Source: Emmonsiellopsis sp. PD_33 (lineage: Eukaryota; Ascomycota; Eurotiomycetes; Onygenales; Ajellomycetaceae). Taken from it: a stretch of 24,717 bases of DNA. A program made the position numbers and the translations under genes. This document shows positions 1 through 10,170 of the stretch, in pieces. Position 1 is the stretch's first letter, and each line of letters begins with the position of its first letter. Location of the stretch: the NCBI GenBank assembly GCA_032988165.1, contig JANTQF010000449.1, positions 1 through 24,717 of the forward strand, in the 5' to 3' direction. Below the pieces are notes generated by a model. It had not been told where the DNA came from. It was given only the letters and a program-made list of their open reading frames with translations, and ran no database searches.

Positions 1-560
1 CCCTGGCCAACATGAATGAAAATATAATTTACATGAATAAAGATTTACTTTTGAATTTACAGTAGCTCATTAAGAAGCTGCAGAATTAGTATTTCTATCT
101 TCAAAACATCTATCTCTCTAAATAAGGGAACGCATCCATGTTCCCATCCCCTCCGTTACCTGTGGCATACGCTCCAATTATCGTGCCTACAATTGACATA
201 AATCAATACCACATTCTATTTCCCATCCGACACCTCGAATTGGACACTGCTACTCGCCAGTAAACCGCCCACAACTGTGGGAGTAAAGGAGACATCGATG
301 CTATAGTTGAACAGCGTGCTGGTCTGCTTACGCGCGACGAATGTTAGACCATCTACCACAGGCCCATACGCAGCATCCCCCGTGAGATTGACTCGAGATA
401 GACAGACGTGTTGGTTAGATCCTAGCAAGCCTCTCGAACCCGCGCTCCCCCCACGAATGAATCAAAATTTCCCCGCGAATAAGTCAGCCTAGAAAGCGTA
501 GGAATCAAATTGGCAAAAAATCAATAAGTACGATCTTGAACCTACCCAAACCAAGCGAGG
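1..560. other. Left-edge region, no confident gene
   Basis: This stretch has near-normal base composition and CpG. On the minus strand, 216-428 is open for about 70 codons (ending in the residues QFEVSDGK and a stop) and extends about 10 codons upstream to a stop. It has no ATG of its own. It could be the last exon of a gene, but I recognise no family and see no convincing splice acceptor. The overlapping plus-strand 61-codon frame looks like its antisense shadow. I make no gene call. Confidence 0.3.
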
Positions 561-591
561 TCATCCATTGTACCCCTGAGAAGCCTTTGAT

Positions 592-601
592 ATCACGTGA
601 T
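592..601. promoter_or_regulatory. Palindromic E-box ATCACGTGAT
   Basis: This is a perfect 10-bp palindrome with a CACGTG core. In fungi such sites are bound by bHLH factors of the Cbf1 or SREBP type. It lies about 360 bp beyond the stop of the Clr5-domain gene, so it more likely serves a gene off the left edge than that gene. Function is inferred from the motif alone. Confidence 0.3.
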
Positions 602-960
602 TCACCCCTATCCACGATTCATCGACAAGCGAGAGTAGTCTGTGAACAGGATGGGCAGAATAAGGAAGCTCAGATGAGTATACTAGGATAATAAAGATGT
701 CCATGCCAATGCTAAACTCGACTGTGGTGTCAAAAAGAAAGAAAGAAAGATTCCAGGGCAATGCAAGCCGTTTTTACACCGATTCCTGTTCTGCATGGTA
801 TCAAATGCACCCTCCCACCCCCCCCTTAAAAGGACAAAGCCGCGCCAATTTGTTTTATAAAACAAACGCCTTAATGAAAATGCAACTCCAATATTCCCAT
901 CCGTATCAAACAAACCACAAGGGAAAAAAAACATAAATTCCTCAAAACACCCCCAGATAA
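602..960. other. 3' flank of the Clr5-domain gene
   Basis: This interval carries the probable 3' UTR of the minus-strand Clr5-domain gene. It contains a short AGAAAGAAAG-type run near 735-750 and a C-rich run near 812-825. No protein-coding evidence is visible; the open frames on both strands lack any recognisable protein character. Confidence 0.4.
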
Positions 961-3082
961 TCAACCCCCTTCTAATAAAAAGACAAACGTCGCCTTCCGC
1001 CCCTGCACATGCGTCAAATACGCATCAAGTTCATGATCCTCATCGATCAGGAACGCCGCTTCCCGTCCCGTGCTCGCTTCTTTCTCCGTTCCCTCGATCC
1101 TCGTGATCCTGATATCGTGATTATTATCATTATTACCTCCCCCCTTAAACTTCCCCATCACCAGGCCCCGTAACTCCGCCAGCGTCCGCGAGTTCAACTT
1201 ATCCACCCACGTCTTCGCGTTCGCGTAGACTTGTGATTGTGGATGGATACGTAGGTAAACGGGGGTGGGGAGGAGGGTAGGGTCAAGCATGGGGTCGACA
1301 TATGTGCCAAAGGAGTGTTGTTGGTGGGGAGATCGGTGGTGTTGATGGGTTGGGTCAAGGGCGAAAGAGGGGTCATTGGCAGCTTGGAGAAGGGAGGGGT
1401 CGATTTGTAGGTCCGGGATATCGTTGGACATCATGGGGGCGCTGGCCAGAGCTTGGGAAGCAAGGGTACTGATACCATTGCGGATAGTGGAAGAGGATGC
1501 GCGAGGGTAAGTGGAGGTATTTTTGTTAGGTGCGCGGCGGGTGGTTGTGGTTGTGGAGGGGGTGGAGCGTTTGCGGGATGGGTCGCGGCGGTTTAGGTCA
1601 TCGCGGAGCCGTTTGTTAACGTCTCTGCAGAGGACTTCGAGAGCTTTGACTTTGAGATCTTGGTCTTGATCGTTGGGTACAGGGGAGAGGATGCGCTGAA
1701 GTAATTCAGAACCTTGGATCCATTGGTCCTTTAACTCTTTCCAGTGCTCATCGCCAGCTTCTAACTTGCTGGTGAAATGATCCGCTTTTAATATTTGGTA
1801 AAAGGCATTTCGTATTTGCCTGCTCTCTTCTGGGTTAATACCTAGGGCATTTTTAGCCTCAGCGATGGTCATACGGCGCTGAAGCGTGCGCATGCGCTTC
1901 GTCACGTCCGTACAAACTACATCCAACGCGAGCGCCTTCGCCTCCATCTGATTTGCATTCTCCCAGAAGACAGACTGTAGATGCGGAGATTCATGAATCA
2001 ACCGATCTTTTGCCGCCTGCCATTTCTCCGACCCGGCAACGGTTTTCTTTATAAAACCGGCCTCCTCACAAATCCGTTGGAAATGGTCCCGAATGTCACG
2101 GTACATATCATTATCCAAACTCAGATACTGCTTGCTCTCGTCAATAGTCGTCTCAGAGGGGAACCGCGGCGGCCCTGGAGGGTCAGCAGGTAAACCTGCC
2201 CATCCCCTTGTCCGCCGCCGTCGTTTACGCGCGGCCCATCTCTCCTCACTTTCGGCCTGTAGCCGCTCCAGCCGTTCCTTGCGTTTAGCTAGAACTTCAG
2301 GCGCCAATCCTGGTGAGGGAGCCTGCTGTGGCTGTAGTTGTTGCTGTTGTGGTTGCTGTGGATGTTGTGGTTGCTGCTGCTGCTGCGCCTGCCCAAGCTC
2401 CGTCATAAACTGTTGCTCTGCGGACTCTAGACTCGAATCCTGTTTATACGCCTCCTGCTGCAACACCAATAGCCCCTCATCCCCACCCAGCTGGCCGGCC
2501 TGTTGTTGTAGTGTAGACATCCCCGCGGTCGCCGGAGCAATGTTCGCATTATTATTATTATTATTATTCGCCGTCGGCATGATAGCCATCGTAGGTTGCG
2601 ACTTCATCCCATTGGGGACGCGCAGCAACCAGCGATTCTTTGCGCGAACCCGCATCAGCTCGCGCTCTTTAATCTCGAACCCTTCCTCGTTGAGGATGCG
2701 CAGCATGTCGCGCTGGCTAGTATTTCGTTCCCATAGCTCCTTTATGCGCGCGACAAGGTTGGTATTTTTGTGTGCTGGGTTTTGTTTTGAGGGGAAGCCC
2801 CAGCGTTTGAACTGGGTTTGGAAGGCGCGTTTACTAAACGGGTTCGCGATGATTAGTTAGTAGGTAGTAGATATAAGAACGGTGGGATGAGGCGATATGA
2901 GGTTATGTGAGGCAACAGAGCTGGGAAAATTCAATTGCGGGTGAAAGGGGGTTTGCGGGCGCATACCTTGGAGCAAACTGGTGGAAAACCTTCATATACT
3001 CCATAATCTCCTCGAGGGCCTTCTTGTCCTCGATATACATCTTGTAGCAGATGTCGCGTTTGCCATCCCAGTCGTACACCAT
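961..3082 (-). CDS. Clr5-domain protein with polyglutamine tract (two exons)
   Basis: The gene is join(961..2833, 2967..3082) on the minus strand and gives 662 aa. Exon 1 starts at ATG 3082-3080 (MVYDWDGKRD...) and stops at 2967 after F-A-P. The intron (2834-2966, 133 bp) has GTATGC at the donor, a TACTAAC-type branch site near 2854-2862 and TTTAG at the acceptor. Splicing restores S-K-R-A-F-Q-T-Q-F-K-R-W-G-F-P, the typical centre of the fungal Clr5 domain (known in fungi as a short N-terminal domain of uncertain function). A second helical region (LVARIKELWERN) follows to about residue 110. Then come polyAsn (about 128-134), a Gln/Pro-rich tract (about 188-210), a basic KRKER...RKRRRR stretch that could be a nuclear signal, and two diverged copies of a roughly 75-residue repeat (about 282-356 and 378-453). 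A Ser/Thr-rich linker and a conserved-looking C-terminus ending in FVFLLEGG complete it. A nuclear regulatory role is inferred only. No break is visible. Confidence 0.88.
2834..2966 (-). other. Spliceosomal intron of the Clr5-domain gene
   Basis: This is a 133-bp phase-2 intron. It has a GTATGC 5' splice site (reading down from 2966), a TACTAAC-like branch sequence about 20-28 nt before the acceptor, and a TAG acceptor ending at 2834. Removing it joins two halves of the Clr5 domain without a stop. That is the main evidence that the first exon belongs to this gene. Confidence 0.85.
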
Positions 3083-3314
3083 TTTGTTTTGAGTGCAATG
3101 CTGCGTATTGTGCCCATATACCCCCTCCCCCGCATCTGTCGTTTTCTTATCGATATAAATCTGATCGGCGTTCTCGTTTTGTTAGTTTTTCTCCTTTTTG
3201 GGGATGGTTTGGTTCCTGGATGCGCGGGTCGTTGGTGACTTTGTCGTCCACCGTACACAGCTCTGCACGATGGAAAGCGAGATGAGGTCTAAGATCCGCC
3301 GTAGAGTTCTCGGT

Positions 3315-3329
3315 CACGTGCCTGATTGG
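3315..3329 (-). promoter_or_regulatory. CACGTG plus CCAAT pair upstream of the Clr5-domain gene
   Basis: A CACGTG E-box (3315-3320) sits next to ATTGG (3325-3329), which reads CCAAT on the minus strand. They lie about 235-245 bp upstream of the ATG at 3082. Paired CCAAT (Hap complex) and E-box sites are common in fungal promoters. Their use here is inferred from motif and position. Confidence 0.4.
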
Positions 3330-3902
3330 TTGATTATGTCAGCATCGCCGCGCCAAGAGGTCGCTGCCAAATCGGGAGTAGCGTGATCCGGGGAACGCCG
3401 AGGCTAGCTTTGGGAGACGTCATTGTTGGTTCGGCATGATATCATCATTAGTTCACTGTTTCAACCATTACAATCACTGATTCATAGATAACTTCTGAAG
3501 AGGAACAATAGTTGTTAATCCTCTAGCCCCTATAGTGTTGAACGGGAAGTTCCGCGGGCACCAGGAATATATATCAGGAGTTCCAACCACACAAAGCCAT
3601 AGGCATGCAAAAAAAGAGATCGAGATACCCATAATATCGCTGTTGCCCATCCACCCTTACCAAAACGCCCAGAAAATGTAATGATAGAGAAAATGAATTC
3701 AGATAAATAAGAATAACAATCCGTAACAATATGTCAAAAAGACGGAGTCCAAACGAGAGAACGGAACAGGCAAAGGAGGAGCCTGTCCTTCCAAAAAACA
3801 ATCCCAATCTTCTTGCTCTAAAATCTTAAAATAATGCCGTAATAATGTTGATAGATGGCTCGTACACGTTGCTTCCCTCGCAGTGAGCGGTAAGGCCCAT
3901 GT

Positions 3903-3917
3903 TATATATATATATAT
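3903..3917. repeat. TA microsatellite
   Basis: A 15-base run of alternating T and A lies in the 3' flank of the downstream minus-strand gene. It is a simple repeat. Confidence 0.8.
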
Positions 3918-4019
3918 CCCCTCCATTGTCACGGATCCTGCCGAATTGTGTAATAATAACCAAAAAAGGGCAATCGTCAAGTATTCTCGTATGGGCGTGT
4001 GCGTATCCTCGTACTATGA

Positions 4020-5366
4020 TCATGAAGGCTTCTTCAGCTTCCTGCCAATCTTGAAAAGCTTCGTTCTTAGCCATGTGATAAACAAAACCCAAGCACTTTT
4101 CGGATTTTCAATCGTATGACTGGGCTTGCGTTTGCTGGTGGACGCTCTAGGACTATCACTGTCAGACTTCTCGTTGAAAGACCTCCGCCCAAATCGAGTG
4201 CCTTCTTGTGGGCTCGTCTTCTCGTTCAGTCCAGCCTCTGGCGAGGAACTTTTTGATCCCACGTGGGGTTCTTTACGCTCCATTCGGCGGAGCTGTCGGT
4301 CCTGGGCTTTCATATTCTGTTTCTCCAGTTTGCGCGCTTTCGCTGCCTCTTTATCCTCAAAGGCTTGCCGGGCCGCCTGCACCGCCGCGACTCTGTCCGG
4401 CGGATCTGTATTGGTGCGGGTTCGGGAGCGGAAGGAAAAGTCAAGAGAGCTCCTAGAAATGGGCGAAACAGTTTCTAAAATACTGACGCTCTCCAACGTA
4501 TGGTTGTGTGACGCGGATGAGGGAATATTTGTTAGTGAGCTGCTTTGGATTAGATACGGATGGCGTGTCTCAGGGTTAGATCCTAAAGATGCGGGAGGAA
4601 ATAGGTCTTGGTGGACAGAGGTTGCATCATTCAATTCCGTACTAAATTTTCCGGCATCTGAATATTCGCTTCCGATGACGGAATTTTGATAGGAATGGCT
4701 TATGGGTGGAGTATAGGGACGTGGAGTTTGGCGCTTCGGGTGGACATATTGTCCGCCGGGCTTATGCAGACTGGCCGAGGTAGCGGAGGAGAACTGGGAC
4801 GTTCCACTTGTTGATCGATGATGGGATCCAGACCCGTTCCGGCGGGAGGTTGCATTGTCACCGTACCGTCGATCGCGTTCAAGGTTAGTGTAAATCCCAA
4901 GTCCCTCGTTTTCTAGTGCGGATCTATCTAGATCTATCGAGTTCGACTGGGTTGATCTTTTGAGATGGGTTCGGATATGGGCTTTATTCTTCGAAGACTT
5001 CTCCTTTTCTGGTTTGGAGATGCCCATCTGGTATCCTGACACAAACAGGTCCTTTCTCCCTGCCTTGTGCTGCATATCCTTCGAGGAGTGGGTCCAAGGT
5101 TGTTTCGGCGCTGAATACGTAGGGGAAGGGGTTTCAGTGGTAGCTATGGAAGCCGAACGTTTCTCGTATATTCCATCTAGGGCGGTGATGGGCGGAGAGC
5201 CTTTCAAAGTAGTGAGTCGCGAGGGAGAGCTCGATGAACGGGGAGACGTGTGCCGAGGGCGCGACTGGCTCGCAAATCGGGTAGCCCTGACTGCAGCTCG
5301 TGCATCGTCGTTGACACCGTAAAAGTTGGGATTCACCGACGTTTTCTTCAACTTTGGGGATGCCAT
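4020..5366 (-). CDS. Uncharacterised basic, low-complexity fungal protein
   Basis: This is an uninterrupted 448-aa reading frame. I chose ATG 5366 (MASPKLKK) because the residues after it look like a structured start (SVNPNFYGVNDDARAAVRATRF). The frame also allows a start seven codons earlier, at 5387. The protein is rich in Ser, Arg, Lys and Pro, and its middle looks disordered. A heptad-like charged helix (about residues 340-375: VAAVQAARQAFEDKEAAKAR and a following KLEKQNMK...RRMERK) looks like a coiled coil. The C-terminus (SAWVLFITWLRTKLFKIGRK then LKKPS) is a short hydrophobic segment followed by lysines, which could bind membrane. No catalytic motif or named family is recognised. CpG content is normal and there is no sign of decay. 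It is transcribed in the same direction as the Clr5-domain gene. It is a real gene by length, codon character and clean frame; function is unknown. Confidence 0.75.
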   Translation of the reverse strand: MASPKLKKTSVNPNFYGVNDDARAAVRATRFASQSRPRHTSPRSSSSPSRLTTLKGSPPITALDGIYEKRSASIATTETPSPTYSAPKQPWTHSSKDMQHKAGRKDLFVSGYQMGISKPEKEKSSKNKAHIRTHLKRSTQSNSIDLDRSALENEGLGIYTNLERDRRYGDNATSRRNGSGSHHRSTSGTSQFSSATSASLHKPGGQYVHPKRQTPRPYTPPISHSYQNSVIGSEYSDAGKFSTELNDATSVHQDLFPPASLGSNPETRHPYLIQSSSLTNIPSSASHNHTLESVSILETVSPISRSSLDFSFRSRTRTNTDPPDRVAAVQAARQAFEDKEAAKARKLEKQNMKAQDRQLRRMERKEPHVGSKSSSPEAGLNEKTSPQEGTRFGRRSFNEKSDSDSPRASTSKRKPSHTIENPKSAWVLFITWLRTKLFKIGRKLKKPS

Positions 5367-5990
5367 TCTGCTTTTGTTTCGAAACAAAGTTTTAACAACG
5401 TCAACAGCAGGTTTACCCTCCCCCCGTAGAGTGTTTGGGTACTATAATACGTGAGATGCGGGGTGCATATCTCGAGGGTCAAGGCGGAACGGGAGGGTTG
5501 CCTTTGTGGCAATGAGGGTAGACCAAGCCAGGGCCGTGAAGGTATGCTTATCGCAAGCAAAGCGGCAGTGTGGGCGGGGTTAAGAGCCCAGATCCGGGCA
5601 ATTCCAGAGGGAGAGGTGTTCGTCCGGCGGGCCGGTGGGTAGGGAAGATTCCAAGGCGAACCACGGTTAAGAATAGGTTAAAATAAGCGTATATTCATCC
5701 ACACAGCTCATGAGAAGCGGTCATAACGGGTCGAAGTCTGAAGGAAGCAAGGCCGGCAGAAGCAGCGAAGGCATGCTGCTGGAAATAAGGGAATGGGCAC
5801 TGTAGACAGACAAAGCCGCAGTGCCACCAAATCCACGTCAGATAAGAAGCGGGTGGCTGTCCAGTGTCCCGACGTCAACAAGCCGGCGATGCGGGAGGTT
5901 GGCGGACTGTGGCGGAGAAGGAGGCGAAGAGGACGTATTTACGCGGGCGCGGTAATACAGGGAAGTCTGGCCGGGATGCAAAGTTCGTCA
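5367..5990. other. GC-rich upstream region of the 448-aa protein gene
   Basis: This is the presumed promoter and 5' UTR of the minus-strand gene starting at 5366. A TATA-like TATTATAGT on the minus strand (about 5440-5449) lies about 80 bp upstream of the ATG. Two plus-strand frames of 63 and 82 codons (5451-5642 and 5793-6041) have no recognisable protein character, and the second runs across the composition boundary. The last CpG I could find in the window is at 5986-5987. Confidence 0.5.
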
Positions 5991-6005
5991 GGTGATTGGG
6001 TGGGA

Positions 6006-6123
6006 GCTCATCAGGTGGCCAGGATTAATAGGTTCTGGTAATTACCATAGAGTTCATTAGTTGGACTGCTCATTGGGTGGTCACAGTATTGTCATGCTCT
6101 ACCCAACTTAGCTCATTAGGTGG
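6006..6123 (+). repeat. Border repeat, four copies of a 13-mer
   Basis: GCTCATTAGGTGG or a one- to three-base variant occurs at 6006-6018, 6052-6064, 6068-6080 and 6111-6123, immediately inside the start of the CpG-free domain. The spacing is irregular (46, 16 and 43 bp between starts). It may be the terminal or subterminal part of the mobile element that occupies the right arm. That reading is inference. Confidence 0.5.
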
Positions 6124-6239
6124 TAAGATATTTGTCAGCAAAATTCAATTGATTGTAACTAGTAGGCTATGGGAGTGCTCATGTAAATAAATTACATACT
6201 ACCTGATGAGATAGTGTATAGTATTGTATTACATACCCA

Positions 6240-6575
6240 CCTGTTACTGGTAATTACTGGGAGAGCACCCTTGAGAGGATAGACTACATTAAGAGCTGAG
6301 AATCATGTGATTTCCACAGCTTCCAGTAATTACTGGAAGAGAGCTGTTGGGGGGGATAGGCTACATCAAGAGTCAAGGATTATATGATTTCCATGGCTCC
6401 TAGTAATTACTGGGAGGAAGCTGTTGGATGGAATGGGCTGTGTCAAGAGCTGAGAATCATGTGATTTCCATAGCTCCCAGTAATTACTGGGAGAGAGCTG
6501 TTATAGGAGATAGGCTACATCAAGAGCTAATAAGTGATTTTCATGGCTCCTAGTAATTACTGGGAAGGATGATCT
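6240..6575 (+). repeat. About 76-bp tandem array with a palindromic core
   Basis: There are five copies, with the TAATTAC core at 6251, 6327, 6404, 6481 and 6554 (steps 76, 77, 77, 73). Each core sits in a palindrome, perfect over 20 bp in the copy near 6474-6493 (CTCCCAGTAATTACTGGGAG). The flanking words alternate: copies with GAGAATCATGTGATTTCC alternate with copies with GATTTCCATGGCTCC. The underlying unit is therefore a dimer of about 153 bp. No protein coding is visible. Confidence 0.85.
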
Positions 6576-6950
6576 TGAGAAGATCAAGCTGTATTCCTAC
6601 AAACATATAAATATATATATATATAAAGTATAGGAAGCAGAGTATGCAATATAATATAATAATAATGATTGAGAACAGAAGAGCTTACTAAAGGATCCAG
6701 TTACTACTAGTTATTATCAGTAAACATAATAATTTAAATGTAATATAATTTTGATATTATGCTTAAATACACTAAATACTACCTGTTTCCAGATACAATC
6801 AAAAGCAAATAGAAACTATCATATAATAATAGTTACTCATTTAATGCTACTAGCTACCTCTCAAGTTCTTCTTTCTATTTTAGTAGCTCTAATATCTTCT
6901 GCTCACATCTGTCTTTATCCTCCTAATTATGATCTGAAAGGGGGCTGCAG
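6576..6950. other. AT-rich spacer
   Basis: This stretch lies between two palindrome-bearing arrays. It contains an alternating A/T microsatellite near 6605-6625. A plus-strand frame of 75 codons at 6751-6978 runs into the next array and has no recognisable protein features. I see nothing else. Confidence 0.5.
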
Positions 6951-6954
6951 GCAT

Positions 6955-7645
6955 CTAATAATCACTGGATTAGTATAGAAGTATATAAGTAGTAGAGGAG
7001 ACTAACCTTCAAATGGATTCCTACCAGTATCTAATGAATACTACAGAGTGAAAGGGAAGCTTGGAGGATCTAGTAATTACTAGATTAGCATAGAAGTATA
7101 TAATTAATAGAGGGGACTAATATTGGAATAAATTTTCAGCTTATTATGCATGAGAAGAGCTCTGAGAGTCTAGTAATTACTAGATTAATATAGAAGCATA
7201 TAAGTAGCAGAGGAAACTAATCTTCAAATGAATTCCTGCCAGTATCTGATGAATACTGCAGAGTAAAGAGGGAGCTTAAAGAATCTAATAATTACTAGAT
7301 TAGTATAGAAGTATATAATTAACAGAGGGGACTAACATCAGAATAAATTTCCAGCTTGTTGTACATGAGAAGAGCTCTGAGGGTCTAGTAATTACTGGAT
7401 TAGCATGGAAGCATATAATTAGCAGAGGAGACTTACCTTCAAATGGATTTCTACCAGCACCTGATGAATACTGTGGACTGAAGGGGGAGCTTGGGGGATC
7501 TAGTAATTACTGAATTAGTATAGAAGCATATAATTAACAGAGGGGACTAACATTGGAATAAATTTCCAGCTTATTATGCACAAGGAGAGCTCTGAGGATC
7601 TAGTAATTACTGGATTAGTATGAAGGTGTATAATTAGCAGAGGAG
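6955..7645 (+). repeat. 215-bp dimeric tandem array
   Basis: A shared core (CTAGTAATTACTAG or variants, then GATTAGTATAGAAG...ATATAA...AGAGGGGACTA) starts at 6955, 7070, 7170, 7285, 7385, 7500 and 7600. The steps alternate strictly between 115 and 100 bp. Two diverged monomers therefore form a 215-bp higher-order unit present three times, plus part of a fourth. The 115-bp type carries ACCTTCAAATGGATT and GATGAATACTG. The 100-bp type carries AATAAATTTCCAGCTTATTA and GAGAGCTCTGAGG. The 14-bp palindrome CTAGTAATTACTAG shares the AGTAATTACT core of the array at 6.2-6.6 kb. Confidence 0.9.
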
Positions 7646-7749
7646 ACTCACTTTACAAAGTATTACCTCCTAACTGCTTTAATCTCTGGGTAGAGTAAGG
7701 TAACCCTAATATAAGTTAGCACTAATAATTACCAGAGGAAATTAGAAGG

Positions 7750-10170
7750 ACTATCTTCAGTCAAATCAACTACATCTACCTGCTTCTATTGATATTTCTT
7801 TGGATAGTCAGAGGAGGACATTTCAGGGAGGGATGCATCTAGTTCTAGCTGAGGATGACTGAATGTTCCTAATAATGCCCTGTATTATTGAACTGATTAT
7901 TATTAGTAATCTAGGGTAATAACTAGATATAATCAGATAACATACCTTAATCTGCATGTTTTCTCCTCCTAGTAACACTAGTATCAGTCCAGTCAGGCTA
8001 TATACTAGTCTCAAAATATGTATCCAGTTGCTTCATATCCCAGTAATCAAGCTTCTCAACTGCCTCAAGATCAGCTAGTAAGGTAAGGTGGCTCCCAGCA
8101 GCATTTAGTTGTTAATAGTTGCCCTCAATAGCATTCATTGTATTTGATGTCCACTTGAAAGTATCTGTATGCATTTAAGAAAAGTAGGGGTTTAAGCCAG
8201 AAAGAATTCATGATGTCTTCTTATACTTAGCCCAATTTTGAACAGCAGTATCTGGGTAATTCATGAAAGCATCTAGAAGTTGCTGAGTATGATTCCTCAT
8301 TACTTTTGATAGTCATTTCATCAACTTAGTAGTGTCTAGGTACTTTTATTTGAATGGAATGATTCCACAGTTGAAATGAACCTAACAGTAGATAACTACA
8401 TGCTAAACATGTTCCTACCAGTTTCAGTTAGGATTAAAAGTGGTGAGGTAGTAATCAAGTCCTATTAGTTGCTATTAGTAGTATCCAGAAGTAAATAGAA
8501 GGGGCTAGATACCTACCAGAGGCCTATTTGGAGCACATATCTGAGACTACTGTCTCTATTCCATAGCCATGAATATACTTCCAAGTGATAGGCTCTCCTC
8601 CAATATCCTCAATCAATGAGAAAAGAGAAGAGAAGATATTTCTATACATCTCTGTAGATTCCTTATTAATATAGACATGGGCCATGATAGTGACTAGTAA
8701 CAGGTAAATATCAATAGATGTAAATCAAGGCTATCAGGGGAATATAGATACATATCTTTTCCAATATCTTCATCAAGTATGATAAAATCAATCATATTGA
8801 AATCTTCTTGAACCTGCTTGAAGATCATATCTACTTGGAAACTGAATTATTTTAGAAAGTACTAGGCCTGTTTCTTGAGTAAGAGGAAGATTATAACATT
8901 AGTATCATCATTATGAATTTTCTGGATATATCAGTTAGGAGAGGCTAGTTATGTAAGATAGTAAAAGATAATTACTAATATTATTAGTAACATCCAGATA
9001 TATCTAATAGTATGTAGAGAAACCCATACCAGAAAGACCTCTATTAAGAGGATTTGAAAGCATCTATTTCTTATGTATTATAGTCTGAAGTGCTGACATA
9101 TTGTTGAGGCTTGGATGTAACTCAGTTAGGTTGTACACATTATGTTGTTGTAAAAATTACCTTAGCTGAGAGGTTTGGAGGAGACAGCCTATAATACCAA
9201 TTAGTAGGATGTGGTGATTTCTAGGAACTTCCAATACTTATCAGCTGTAATACCTGGGACATCAGTTTGATGAACTAGTTGAATAATCTCCTCTTGAATT
9301 TTTTTTAGCATCTTTATTGGAGGAGGTGGAGGATGTGTATGTACATTAAAGCTAGCTAGAATAACATATGGTGTAACCCATAGATTTTTTGGAACAATCC
9401 AAATAAATGCTACATTGCAAGTAAAGGTTTCCAAGGGTTCCTAATGGATTTCTATATGCTATTAGTAACATTTAGAAGTCAATAGCAACCTATACATACA
9501 GCATTACTGTTGGACTGTTACTGGGTGGATCTCAATACAGTGAGTTGAAATTGAAGAAACAGTCTGTTAGATTGATTGTAATTAGAAGCCTCTAGAAGTA
9601 GAAGATAAAAGCTCCCTAATCTCTCTTGAATTGACTGCCCTAGAAATTATTTAGAAAATATATTAATATGGATCACCTTGGTACCATCCACTACACCATA
9701 TGAAATCTGAATGATTCTTTAAGAAAGGTCCCAGAGGCTATTAATTAGTATAAGATATATATAAGTATAATTAAAAGGATTTAGAACCTACTAAAGATCA
9801 TTTATAAATTAGTTCCTCTATACATTCTGTGCTTCAACACTTCTGATCATGAATGCACTGTATAGACTCCAAGTAGTTTCTAGCAGGAGATAGTAGAGCA
9901 TTAGTTACTGATGATGCTGAAGATTGTGTTAAATGATAGATTTATTATTGAGGCTGCATTTGAGAATCTTCTTGTTAAAAGGTTTCTATAAGTAACCAGG
10001 TGTGTGTAGTAACATCTGTTACCTCCATGTTCTTCAAGTCCAGTTGTAAATACTTGCATTGCTTAGTCTCAGAGCATGTAAATTTTTTCCAATTACACTC
10101 AATATTATTAAGATATATGCATTCTGTGTTCTGCCAGTAATGATTGTTGCCTCCATGAGAGTACTGGATC
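7750..10170 (-). pseudogene. Decayed DNA transposase, Mutator-like (tentative)
   Basis: The minus strand carries ordered protein remnants. At about 10,000-10,170 there is a Cys-rich segment (ECIYLNNIECNWKKFTCSE followed by TKQCKYL, then THTW) resembling the N-terminal cysteine-rich region of fungal transposases. At 9201-9434 lies a stretch ending in VHTHPPPPPIK, an HxH metal-binding end of WRKY/GCM1-type fingers with the proline run typical of these proteins. At about 8530-8700 is a core-like segment (MAHVYINKESTEMYRNIFSS, then GGEPITWKYIHGYGIETVVS, DMCSK, stop, ASG), matching the pattern around the second acidic residue of MULE transposases. The first two segments share a frame; the core is in another, so introns or indels intervene. 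Many stops (TAG, TAA, TGA) and no CpG indicate RIP-like decay. The family assignment is from memory of conserved motifs. The terminal repeats of the element were not located. Confidence 0.5.

Larger units (their letters stand above)
3083..4019. other. Intergenic: promoter of the Clr5-domain gene and 3' flank of the next gene
   Basis: No gene is supported in this interval. The first few hundred bases lie upstream of the minus-strand Clr5-domain gene and should hold its promoter. The rest (about 3.4-4.0 kb) should be the 3' UTR and flank of the minus-strand gene at 4020-5366. A TA microsatellite occurs at 3903-3917. The short open frames here look random. Confidence 0.6.

Noticed and set aside
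2093..2860. Plus-strand 255-codon open frame rich in cysteine
   Set aside because: It is the antisense of the polyglutamine-coding exon; CAG repeats read as Cys/Gly-rich on the other strand. It also overlaps the intron acceptor of the supported gene.
2992..3258. Minus-strand 88-codon frame over the first exon of the Clr5-domain gene
   Set aside because: It is in a different frame from the MVYDW start. Only the MVYDW frame splices into an intact Clr5 domain.
4126..4689. Plus-strand 187-codon open frame
   Set aside because: It is fully antisense to the 448-aa minus-strand gene and has no recognisable domain.
5793..6041. Plus-strand 82-codon frame
   Set aside because: It runs across the composition boundary into the border repeat and has no recognisable features.
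6240..7645. CRISPR array
   Set aside because: Units are diverged tandem repeats with related, not unique, spacers, in a eukaryotic sequence.
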